Assembly (NCBI GenBank): GCA_950295325.1
Contig: OX485806.1
Location: forward strand, 50,401,169-50,465,168
Source of the DNA: Polytrichum commune
Lineage: Eukaryota > Streptophyta > Polytrichopsida > Polytrichales > Polytrichaceae
Direction: 5' to 3'
Length of the DNA: 64,000 nt
Positions within the stretch are counted from its first letter, which is position 1; each line of letters opens with the position of its first letter. The notes beneath the pieces were generated by a model. The model saw nothing but the letters and a program-made list of their open reading frames with translations, did not search any database and was not told where the DNA came from. The translations under genes were made by a program, and so were the position numbers. Positions 1 through 9,548 of the stretch are shown in pieces.

Positions 1-756
1 AATTCACATGGGAGTTGAATGTTTGCACTCTAGACAAACTACCTCAAGAATTTCTTTCAAATAGGACTTCATGTAGAAAAAAAAAGCTCACATGTGAGTT
101 GAATGCAAACATTTGAGGCAAGAAACCTCAATAATCCTTACAAATAGGATTTCATGTACAAACAATTAGCTTGCATATGAGTTGAATGTTTACATTCTAA
201 TCATATGGGTTGAATGATTGCATTTTAGGCAAACAACCTGAAGAATCCCTTTCATTTAGGATTCAATGTAGAAACATTTGGCATGCATGACAATTGGATG
301 CTTTGAACTTACTCATTTGATCTCAAGGATTGCTTTTGAAAGGATTTCATGTAGGGAAAATGAACTCACACATGGGTCGCATGCTTTCATTATGGGCAAG
401 CAACATCGATATTCCCTTTCAAGTGGGACTTCATGTGGAAAAAGTGGACTCACATGAGTTGAATGTTTTGAACCTAAGGATGTGATCTCAATAATCTCCT
501 TCAAGTGTAGGAAAAATGAACTCACACGTTATCTAAATGCCTACATTCTAGGCATGTGACCTAAGAATCATTTACAAGTAGGATATGATGTACAAACGAT
601 GAGCTCACATGAATTGAATGCCTAGAACCTAGGCATGAGACCTCAAGAATGTTTTCCAAATAAAATCTCAACTAAAATTACATTCTAAGCAACCAACCCC
701 AAGAGTTTTTTTATTGGGGTTCTATGAAGAAAATTTGGGTTCATATGGGTTGATTT
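1..756. repeat. Degenerate tandem repeat, ~82-bp monomer
   Basis: About nine diverged monomers follow one another. Each carries a 'cacatg.gagttgaatg' motif, then 'cctcaagaat', then a 'ttcatgtag' motif. Successive 'caagaat' motifs lie near 42, 127, 237, 322, 404, 486, 560, 641 and 697, a typical step of 74-85 bp. No coding potential is seen; the 70-codon open frame at 313-525 has the repeat's composition. The array continues after the LTR at 757-1731, so it is older than that insertion. It could be a minor satellite or the tandem internal repeats of a large element. Confidence 0.7.
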
Positions 757-1731
757 TGTTGCGCACCTCTCCATGAGGAGTGCCCAAAACACCATGGGCA
801 CAAGGGGGACCCCGGAGTGACACCCGGGACTTGTGGCGCCGTTGGTGAGAGGGCCCAAGTGATCCTAGTCTGGGTGAGGGCCCCGGGCGTTGGGAACGCT
901 TCCCACCCACGGAGGCTAGGAGCTATGAGGGTAAGGCCATGAGCTATGCGTAGCTCATGGCGGGGTGATTCCATAATGCTCAAGAACACCTCAATCGGAG
1001 GTGTGAGCTAGGAGTTATGGCCATTTGAGTGGGGCGCTGTCCCGGGACAGCGCCCTGGTACAGTAGTGCCTGGGAGTGATTCCCGGGACTGCCAAGGTGC
1101 AAACATGCATAACTTCCCCAAGACTTGCCCGAATGGGGCAAGTGGGGAGTCCATCGGCATCTACGTGAAGCGTAGATGAGGATGGAGTGGTTGCTTGTTA
1201 GCATCAAACATCATACAAGGAAGTTATGATGGTCTAAAGCTGCTAGGGGCTTCTAGGCCCAGCAGCTAAAGGAAAATGTCTACTTGGCCCCAACTCTTGG
1301 TGGAGAGACAAGAGGTTGGTTGACAGTGGGGTAGGGGCCCCGCGTAGAGTCCTAGAGGCTTATATGGGTGAGGTGGTGTGGCCTCACCCACCCGAGGCCG
1401 AACGGCACGGCCTCCATGGGCTTTGGCCCATTGTGAGGCCATAGTTGCCTAGTATGCTTTGGGTTGTTGTAGTGTTGCTCCGGCAATGCGATGATCAACA
1501 TAGGATTGGACTTCCATGGATGGAAGTCCACATCGAAGAAATGGGTTACCGATTAAGGGGTGAGTCCTGAAAGCAAAGTAGGAGGGTTGGTTCCCCTCCT
1601 CTACGAATTATATGGTCCGGGGTAGGAGGAGCTAACCATTAGCATGGCGGAATGCGAACGGTTAGCACTCGTAACCTTTGCTAGAAATGAAAATTGGCAA
1701 GATTGTTAAGGGGCTAGCAAGGGTTGCGACA
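757..1731 (+). mobile_element. Solo LTR of a Ty3/gypsy element (family A)
   Basis: This is a 975-bp unit starting TGTTGC and ending GCGACA, so the ends are TG...CA with short inverted repeats. It is flanked by near-matching 5-bp repeats (gattt / aattt) and sits inside the ~82-bp tandem array. It matches the LTR copies at 18273-18968 and 21815-22786 along its length. A TATA-like TATAT lies at 1361. Four short inverted repeats can be seen: 1032-1055 (perfect 24-bp palindrome), 1123-1143, 1366-1389 and 1508-1529. No internal region adjoins it, so it is a solo LTR left by recombination. Confidence 0.8.
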
Positions 1732-1945
1732 AATTTCTTGCATTGTAGTCATGTGAGTCAAATGCTTAGATTCGGGAATGTGAGCTTGAGTACCGCTTTC
1801 AAATAAGATTTATAAGCCAAAAAATATGCTCACATGAGAGTTGAATGCTTTTATTTTAGGCATGATACATTTAAAATCTCAAGCATGTAGGACTCAATGT
1901 TAATTTTATCTCATATGTGACTCAATGATCTTCCCCTCAATCATT
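1732..1945. repeat. Continuation of the ~82-bp tandem repeat
   Basis: The motifs of 1-756 resume directly after the solo LTR: 'catgtgagtcaaatg', 'ctttcaaataag', 'cacatgagagttgaatg', 'tctcaagcatgtagg'. This shows that the LTR interrupted one array. Confidence 0.6.
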
Positions 1946-2000
1946 TGCGAGTTGGCCAATTTAAAATGTAAACATAGAGAACATACTTGATAAAAATGTT

Positions 2001-2957
2001 TGTCGCGCCTCTCCATGAAGAGTGCCTAAAACACCATGGGCACAAGGGGGACCCCAAAGAGATGTTTGGGACTTGTGGCACCATAGGTGAGAGGGCCCAA
2101 GTGATCCTAGTGTGGATGAGGGCCTTGTGCGTTGAGAAAGCCTTCCACCCACAAAGACTAGGAGTCACAAGGGTATGGCCATGAGCATTGAGTAGCTTAT
2201 GGCATTTAAATTTTAGAATGCCAATAAAAAATGTGAGCTAGGAGATATAGCAATTTGAATGGGGCGTTGCAACAATGACCTAGGAGTGGCACACGGGATT
2301 ACTGAGGTTAGAAAAGGCATAGATTTTGCGATACTTGCCTAAATGGGGCAAATAAGGAATTTATCGACATGAATGCAAAGCATAGATGTCAATGGACTAG
2401 TTACTTGATAACATCAAAGATCATACAACAAAGTTTTTGAGGTTTGAAGTTGTTGGGGGCTTCCAACCCCAACGGCTAGGGGAAAATGTCTACTTGGCCC
2501 CAACACTTAGGAGAGGGACAAAATGTTACTTTACGGTGGGGTAGGGGACCTGCCCAAAACCCTAGAATCTTATAGGGATGAGGCAGTGTTGCCAACCGAC
2601 CCCACCCGAGGCAGAACGACACGACCTCCACGGGCGTTGGCCCAAAGTGGGGGCATAGTTGTTAAGTATGTTTTGGGTTGTTATAGTATTGCTCCAGCAA
2701 CATGATAATCAACTTAAGATGTGGATTTCCAATCATAAAAACCAAATCTTATGGGGATTTGGTTTTTATGAATGGAAATCCACATCTAACCATTGACTAC
2801 TTCCTAAGGGGAGAACCCCAAATACATGTGTAAGAGGGTTGATTTATGAGCTTGAAGGTCCAAGGTATGGGGAACTAATCATACATGTGTATGGGATGCA
2901 AAGGGTTAGCGCTTGTGACACATGCTAGAATTGGAAAACGGTCAAGGTAAATCAAAA
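2001..2957 (+). mobile_element. Diverged family-A LTR
   Basis: It starts TGTCGCGCCTCTCC and is alignable to the LTR at 757-1731 over most of its length, but with many substitutions, so it is an older copy. Its 3' end is not clear. A hairpin with 30-bp arms at 2718-2786 replaces the shorter hairpin found at the same place in the other copies. It is in plus orientation, so it is not the 3' LTR of the minus-strand element that follows. Confidence 0.65.
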
Positions 2958-3100
2958 GGAACCCGTGATGCCACTAACAACAATACAAAAATCTCAACTG
3001 AAACGGTGGGATAGGCAACGGTTGCAAAAGGCCGGTTTGCTTTTGATTAGAGGCTCGGTTCACTTAGCACTTTACTAAAGTCTTCACAAAGTGCGTTATC

Positions 3101-4008
3101 GAGGCCTCCTTAAGAGTGGTAAACCCCACTTTTAGCCCTCTTAAGCTAAAAGTGGGGTCGATTGGGGGTCCAGAGTGGTAAACCCCACTTTTAGCACTTT
3201 TAGCAACTTTTAGCAGTTAAAAATGGGATCCATGTGGGCCATTTTAGAATTTAGAGTCAAATTGGCACCTCAAATTGCGTTTCAGCTTGATTAGACGAGC
3301 AACACGTTTAGCGATATTCGGATCGAGAGCCTCGTCATCATCGTGCTCGAGGGTGGCCATCTCGTCTTCAGGCCGGAACAAGAGCTCGCCAATGATCGTA
3401 TCGACAACGGCGTTTGAAATCTTGAGCGTCAGCTCATCGCCAACAATCTCAATGTACCGGTGCAGCGTGTTGTTGCGCGACACGATCCCGTCGAAGAACT
3501 TGAGCTGTTCAGACGGCAACAATGTCTGGTACTCGCTCTATTTCTCATGGTGTTGTGACTCCATGTGTTTGGTCATGACATCAGAGCGGAAATCGGGCCC
3601 GTACGTCTGGTTCGTCTGGTTCGTCTGGCGGCGCGCTTCCGGTTCGCCATGTCGACTTGCCGCCCAAAGTATTTGCAAAACGAGCAGACCGCCTCGATAA
3701 CTGCGGATGTCTTGACATCGCGGTTCGTCACGTGCAGCCCGAGTTTTTGTTTGTAAGCCGGCTGCCAGGGGCTCGACTTTTTCTTCGGCATGATCACTAT
3801 AGTGACGCGGAGGTCCACAACAAGGTCTGCAAGTGTACCTGAAACTGCAATCGACCCCAAGTGCATCGTTTTGCACCTTTGGACAATGCTCTCTTAAAAA
3901 TGCTTTGAACAATGTTTTGGTCTCACTTTCTTAAAAGTGGGGTCTGGCGAGGCTTAAATGTGGTAAAAGTGGGGTCTGTTTTTAGAATCCCACATTTAAG
4001 GAGGCCTG
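3101..4008. mobile_element. Short hAT-superfamily element with 8-bp target duplication
   Basis: The element is 908 bp. The left end reads gAGGCCTCCTTAA and the right end, in reverse complement, CAGGCCTCCTTAA, a typical hAT-like terminal inverted repeat. GCGTTATC stands on both sides (3093-3100 and 4009-4016), a perfect 8-bp target duplication as hAT elements make. Subterminal copies of AAAGTGGGGT and its complement are packed at both ends, including a 14-bp-arm hairpin at 3123-3158. It sits in the integrase region of gypsy element A. The related element at 19775-19800 shows the unoccupied site. Confidence 0.88.
3244..3880 (-). pseudogene. BED-like zinc-finger transposase fragment in the short hAT element
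   Basis: The minus-strand frame 3573-3866 contains 'MPKKKSSPWQP', then 'CSFCKYFGR', and a downstream frame supplies 'MTKHMESQHHEK'. Together these suggest a Cys2-His2 BED-type finger of a transposase N-terminus. A third open piece, 3244-3522, follows. The coding stretch has one frame change between the Cys pair and the His pair, and one in-frame stop just after 'QHHEK'. No catalytic domain is present, so the element could only have moved with a transposase supplied elsewhere. Confidence 0.55.
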
Positions 4009-4029
4009 GCGTTATCTCCTCCTTCATGC

Positions 4030-6160
4030 ATGACCAATAGTACCTCCTTGACACCACCGCTATGATGGTTTTTCTTCCTTTATGGCCGGCAATGGGATTA
4101 TCATATGCTTCCCTCAAAACCAATAGCCTCAATTTGCCTTGTGGCACATATACCCGACTTTGTTTATACTTAAGCAATATGTCCACTAACTTGACATCCT
4201 TGAGAGCCTTGCCCTTGCGAAACTCGCTTAGAAGCCTTTGTATTTTGGGTTTGTTGATGTACTTTTCTTTTATCTTGTGTTGCAAGTCTCCATCACCTTT
4301 TCACATTAGCCACAAGGTTTGGGTCGTGCCCATTTTTTGGAACTTCTTAACGCGTCTGGCACCACATTGTCACGGTCGGATTTGTAGATCAAATCCACAT
4401 TTATAAGCGCCAAGGTATCGTGCCACCGCAATTGTTTGGCATTCATTTGCGCTTGTGTCTCAAAATACTTCAAGGACACATTGTTCATGTACACCTTGGT
4501 GTTGTGCAATTCCAAATAATGTTGCCACATCTTCAAGCAATGCATTACGGAAAAGACTATTTTTCATGAGTTGGCCATCTTCTATGACAACTATCGAGTT
4601 TCTTGCTCTCATATGCAATGGGCCGTCCATCTTGCATCAACACTCCCCCAATGACAAAGTCATGCACATTCGTATGCACCTCAAAGGGCTTATCAAACTC
4701 TGAGAACTTAAGCATGGGTGAAGAAGACAATCTGCCCTTGGGCTCTCGAAACGCTTGGTAATAAGGTTCATCCCATTATTGGGATATCATTTTTCTTTAG
4801 CAAGTTGGACAAAGGCCTAACAACCTTAAAAAATCCTTGAATGAAGCGGCGGTAATAGTTGGCTAGGCCAAATAATGACTTAAGTCTTCTTTGAATCGAG
4901 AGGCGCTTCCATTCTTGGATTGCTTTTATTTATTTTCAGTCCGGCTTAATTCCATCTATTGTTGAACAAAGTCGTTCTTCTTTCTGTTGGCATACAACTT
5001 GTTGTCTTTTAGCCTTCGAAACACCGCCTCAAGGTGTTGTGCGTACTCCTCCGCCGTCTTGGAGTACACCAAGATGTCATCGATGTAGAACATCTCAAAG
5101 TCGTTCATCTCCTCCCGAAAGATGGTGTTCATAAGGATTGTGAATGTTGAGGGTGCGTTATACAACCCAAAGGACATCACTAAGAACTCATGAAACCCAT
5201 ATTTGTGCGGCACGCCATTTTTCCTACATCTTCATCCGTGATTCAAATTTGGTAGTACCTCAATTCTATATCTATACGACTAAAGTACTTAGCCCTCGCC
5301 AACCGGTTGAAAAGACCATCAATATGAAATAGCAAATAGTTTTTTTTCTAAAGAAAATCTTATTATGGTCATTTTTTTCTAAGCCCTATAATCAATGTAC
5401 ATGTGTTGCTTGCCATTTTTTTTGTCCACAAAGAGCACCAGGGCTCCATACGGTGATTTGCTCGGCCTGATGTAGCCTTTTGATAGCAAGCCAATGAATT
5501 GCATCTTCAATTCTAACAACTATTTTTGGTTCAATCGATATGGTGCCTTGGATGGTGGCCCGGACCTCGGTATCATTTTGTTCTTGTAATCTATGTTTCT
5601 TATTGGCGGTAATTCTTGGGGCAACTCATTAATGAGTACATCCTTGTACCTCCCGGATGCCTCACGAATGTGCTTTAGGGGAGGTCCATCATTCCTAGTT
5701 TCTCCGTAAGTTCTTTGGAGTTGCTTTATTCGAACCACCACCATCATTTATTCATTGTTCATCTGGTCAATTGAGACCAAATTCAACTTGCCTCCTCTCG
5801 CCATAGAAATCTTTGTCAATTACCATCACAACATACCACAAGCTGCACCGGCTTGCGCCTTTTATATACTGTGTGAGTTTCAAAGAAGGTGTCCCCTAAA
5901 ATGAGGTCCATCTCATTCATTTCACAAAATATGAAACTCTTCATAAACGACGTTTTCCACACTTCAATGTCACATGCAATGCCAACTCTTTTGTCTCATG
6001 TGGCTCACACTTTGCAAACTGCACATTGATGGGCTTGCCCACTCTACGCATTGGTAAACCCAACTCCTTTGCGAGCTTCAGGCTCATGAAAGAATGCGTT
6101 GCACTTGTCTCAACCAAACATGAGACATTCCTTCCATTGATGTGGGCCTCAAGATACAAA
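4030..6160 (-). pseudogene. Pol region of gypsy element A (fossil)
   Basis: Pol segments appear in the order protease, reverse transcriptase, RNase H region, integrase zinc region. The most secure is reverse transcriptase at 4956-5213, with 'MSFGLYNAPSTF' and the catalytic 'FYIDDILVYSK'. The integrase N-terminal part at 4030-4285 has 'GKLRLLVLREAYDNPIAGH'. It continues, after the nested hAT element, at 3008-3092. Several breaks are present; this is a decayed copy. Confidence 0.75.
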
Positions 6161-6269
6161 AGACTCGGCTTTGGCTTAAGGCTACTAGTCTTGGCCACAA
6201 AACCACATCTTAACATTTGGTTGGCGGCACAAACATGATTTTCCTTGTCACTCGCCTTGTTGTCGGGGC

Positions 6270-7348
6270 ACACCGCTTGAAAATGGCCAAATTTACCACA
6301 TTTGTGGCATGATTTGTCCTTTATGTCACCTCCTTTAATTCTGACATTGGGTGGGTTTTTTTCTTGGTAGCCACCTTTGTTGGAAGTTGTACCTTTGGTT
6401 TGTCTTTTGTATTGGTTTGATGGTCCAAACTTCTTGCGTTCTTTGCTTTGGGACATATTTTGGCTTAAGCCACTTTCTTGTGAGGACCACCCGATTTATT
6501 TTCGGGACCATCGGCTTCAATTTTCTTCACAATCTTGATGATCCCCGCCATGTTCTCGGAAAGCTTTAGGAACTTGAACAAGGCGTCCACCATCCAATTT
6601 TACAACCCACCTAAGAAAATGCATTTCTTAACAAACTTGTCCATTTTAGATGTAACATTCATTTGGACGTTAAAATTGTGCACATAGGCCTTAAGAGACC
6701 ATGTGTGGCTCATTTGCACCAAGTTAATTCCCTCCTGCAATCCTTGGTATCCTGACGTGAACCTATCAACAAACAATTTCTTGAAGCCAATCCAAGTCAA
6801 GCATGCCACCATCTTGTGTTTTTGCTCTTTCTCACTAGTCCACCACTGAAGTATATGGTTTTTCAAAATTGTCACTACTATGGAGACCTTATTGTCATCC
6901 TCGGGCCCTTGGAAATTGTAGTCGTTGTCAATTTCCAACAATTTTTTATTTTTTATTTTTTTTCCAAACCCCGAGAAGGTATTTGGCATGTTTACCTTGG
7001 CTAAAAAATTTGTTGAAAAAGAAGGCTTAACAACTTGCATCATGAGGAACTCAATCATTTTGTCTTGTCGGACTTTTTTTTCTTTGCCACGTTCCAGTTC
7101 TTGATTTACAGAATCCATGTATTCAAGTATTTTAAGTTGGAATTTCAATCCAACATCACCACTGTCTAAGCTCTTGGGTGAATTTGGTAGTCTAGCCCCC
7201 AAATTGTTTTGAGGTTTGTGGAATCCCTTTCAAAGGAATCCTCCACTTTCTCCCCCATTGTACCATCATCCCCACCATTGTCATTAGAATTAATGACGAG
7301 GTCAAAATCCTGTTCAACATGACCTTTGTTCCGTTTTGAGCATGTCAA
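6270..7348 (-). pseudogene. Gag region of gypsy element A (fossil)
   Basis: The 200-residue frame at 6600-7202 reads like a plant gypsy capsid, with the pattern 'VVTILKNHILQWW' followed by 'LFVDRFTSGYQGLQEGINL'. Downstream is a basic stretch and a CCHC knuckle, 'CHKCGKFGHFQAVC', near 6309-6270. Gag would form the particle shell and bind RNA. The copy is broken in several places and cannot be functional as it stands. Confidence 0.7.
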
Positions 7349-7425
7349 TTTTTTAAAATCGTTGGGTTTACCATTTTTCCCTCAAAGTGCAAACTCAAAT
7401 ATTGGAAGCCTACTTCGATACCACA

Positions 7426-7700
7426 TTTTGCAACCCTTGCTAGTGCCCTTTAACTGAACTTGACCGCTCCCCAATTCTAACAAGCGTCATGAGCGCAAAC
7501 ATGTACATCCCACACATGTGCATGATTAATTCCCCATACCGCGGACCTCCAAGCTTATGGTTTAGTCACCGATCCCTCCTACATATGCATTCGGAACTCT
7601 CCCCTTAGTAGGTAGCCAATGGTTAGATGTGGATTCCATCCATGGAAGTCCATTCTTTAGTTGATCATCATGTTGCCAAAGCAATACTACAACAAACAGA
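7426..7700 (-). mobile_element. 3' part of a family-A LTR, minus orientation (5' LTR of element A)
   Basis: The reverse complement matches the last ~275 bp of the LTR at 757-1731, from 'gttgttgtag.attgct' through the 'ggacttccatggatgg' hairpin to 'agcaagggttgc'. The primer-binding site of element A follows at once on the minus strand, which fixes this as its 5' LTR. At its other side it abuts a plus-oriented LTR of the same family (7704-8654). Confidence 0.7.
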
Positions 7701-7703
7701 AGT

Positions 7704-8654
7704 TGTCAGGGCACTTCTTCATGAAAATTTCCCAAAACACCATGGGCACAAGGGGGGGACCCCGGAGTGACACCTAGGACTTGTGGCGCCGTTGATGAGA
7801 GGGCCCAAGTGATCCTAGTGTGGGTGAGGAGCTCGGGTGTTGGGCACGCCTCCCACCCATGGCGACTAGGAGGCACGAGTGTAAGGCCATAAGCTATTTG
7901 TAGCTTATGCCGTGCGGATTCTGAAATGCTCAAGAACACCTCAATCAGAGGTGTGAGCTAGGAGATATGCCAATTTGAGTGGGACGTTGTCTCGAGACAA
8001 CACTCTGGTACAACAGTTGCTTGGGAGTGGCTCCCGAGACAAATGAGGACAAATGGGACAAATGAGGAGCCCATTGGCATCTACGTGATATGTTGATGAT
8101 AATGGAGTGGTTGTATGTGAGCATCAAAGATCATACAAGGAAGTTATGCAGGTCTAAAGCTGATGGGGGCTTCTATCCCCAACGGTTAAGGTAAAATGTC
8201 TACTTAGCCCCAATTCTTGGTAAAGAGACAAAAGGTTTCTTGACGTTGGGATAGGGACCTTGCCTAGAATCTTAGAGGTTTATATGGGTGAGGCGGGGTG
8301 ACCACCCAAACCCACCCAAGATCAAGCGGCACGGCCTCCATGGTCATTGGCCCAAAATGGGGGTATTGTTGCTTAGTATGATTTGGGTTGTTATAGTGTT
8401 GCTCCAGTAACACGATGATCAACTAAAGATTGGACTTCAATGGATGGAAATGCACATCTAAGGATTGGTTACACATCAAAGGGTGAGTCCTAAGAGCAAA
8501 GTATGAGGGTTGGTCCCCCTCCTAAGAGCTAGAAGGTCCGCGGTATGGGGAGCTAACCATTTGCATGGCGGAATGCAAAGGGTCAACGATCATGACCCTT
8601 GCAAGGATTGAAAATGGTCAAGATGGTTAAGGGGAATTAACAAAGGTTGCGACA
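7704..8654 (+). mobile_element. Family-A LTR, plus orientation
   Basis: A 951-bp unit from TGTCAGGGCACTTC to GGTTGCGACA, alignable end to end with the LTR at 757-1731. No matching 5-bp duplication flanks it. The central palindrome is kept, in altered form, as GTTGTCTCGAGACAAC at 7986-8001. It lies immediately before the gypsy region starting at 8655. That region belongs to another gypsy lineage, so ownership of this LTR is uncertain. Confidence 0.7.
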
Positions 8655-9548
8655 AAATATTGGAATTACCGGCTCCTCCTGGAACTAAGGCTTGTTCTTC
8701 AACTCTCAATTATTATATGTTCGGGGCTTCAGGTGAGGTGGTGTGTTTGGCACATGTGATACGTGCTCAATCCATGTCACGAGCCATTCCTTCGACCATA
8801 GGGGAGTCTATGGAGAACATACAAGCTCGAGACAATGATCTCACGGATCAAATTGGTTAGATACGTCTGTCATTGTCTTTTGGATTGGCAGATGTTATCC
8901 AATCTATTAGTGATCGTAATTCAAACATGGAGGCTTTGAATCCGGCGACCAACATGGTGTACACATTGGCATCCAAGGTGTTGCACACACCTTTGCTTAC
9001 AGTCATGGAGTGGTCATCACCAATGTTGGACCAATATCAAAATTTTGCGATACCAACCTAGTACCAATATCAGATTTTTATGAAATTTCAACCGGGTTGG
9101 ATCCCAAGTATCACAAGAATCGTATTTTTATAGATATGGTATGAGTATGAGTATCAATATTGTAAAAATAAAGCATAAAGGTATCAATATCGAGTACCAT
9201 GATAGTGATACTAGTGGAGTATGTACAATGGTATGGTATTGTTTAACATTTTTACCTTTTTCCTTTTAGAGACCTATTATCCACTTCAAAATCAAGGTGT
9301 CAAATAAAACGAAAAATCACTTCAATGTACTTGCAGTCAAGTAGAAAATACAAAAAATCACAAAGATTGCAAGGAAGAATCGAATGAAAACATGATGGTT
9401 GATTAAGAATGAATTGCATGGTCATGAAAATATATAGTATGATGGTTCACAAAAAATTGCCTTTGGTGGTAGATTGTGATGCACATCATGATAGACCAAA
9501 GAGGAAATCATAACACAACAATCACCATGCACTCTCATCCTCAAAATA

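Larger units (their letters stand above)
3008..7700 (-). mobile_element. Ty3/gypsy retroelement A, broken, with nested hAT
   Basis: Read on the minus strand the parts come in gypsy order. The end of the 5' LTR is at 7426-7700. A primer-binding site at 7409-7423 (TGGTATCGAAGTAGG) shares its first seven bases with the usual plant initiator-tRNA-Met site. Gag lies at about 7350-6350, a CCHC zinc knuckle near 6270-6310, protease near 6085-6156, reverse transcriptase near 4956-5213, and integrase from about 4285 down to 3008. A separate hAT element (3101-4008) interrupts the integrase region. The integrase is closely related to that of the element at 18273-22786. The element is old and carries many breaks. 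No matching 3' LTR is seen. Confidence 0.8.

Noticed and set aside
741-989. An antisense open frame of ~75-110 codons that recurs in the LTR copies (also near 1941-2168, 7706-7939, 18206-18505 and 21709-22047)
   Set aside because: A second, overlapping frame is open in several of the same copies, so the openness reflects GC-rich composition and shared ancestry of the LTR, not a coding sequence.
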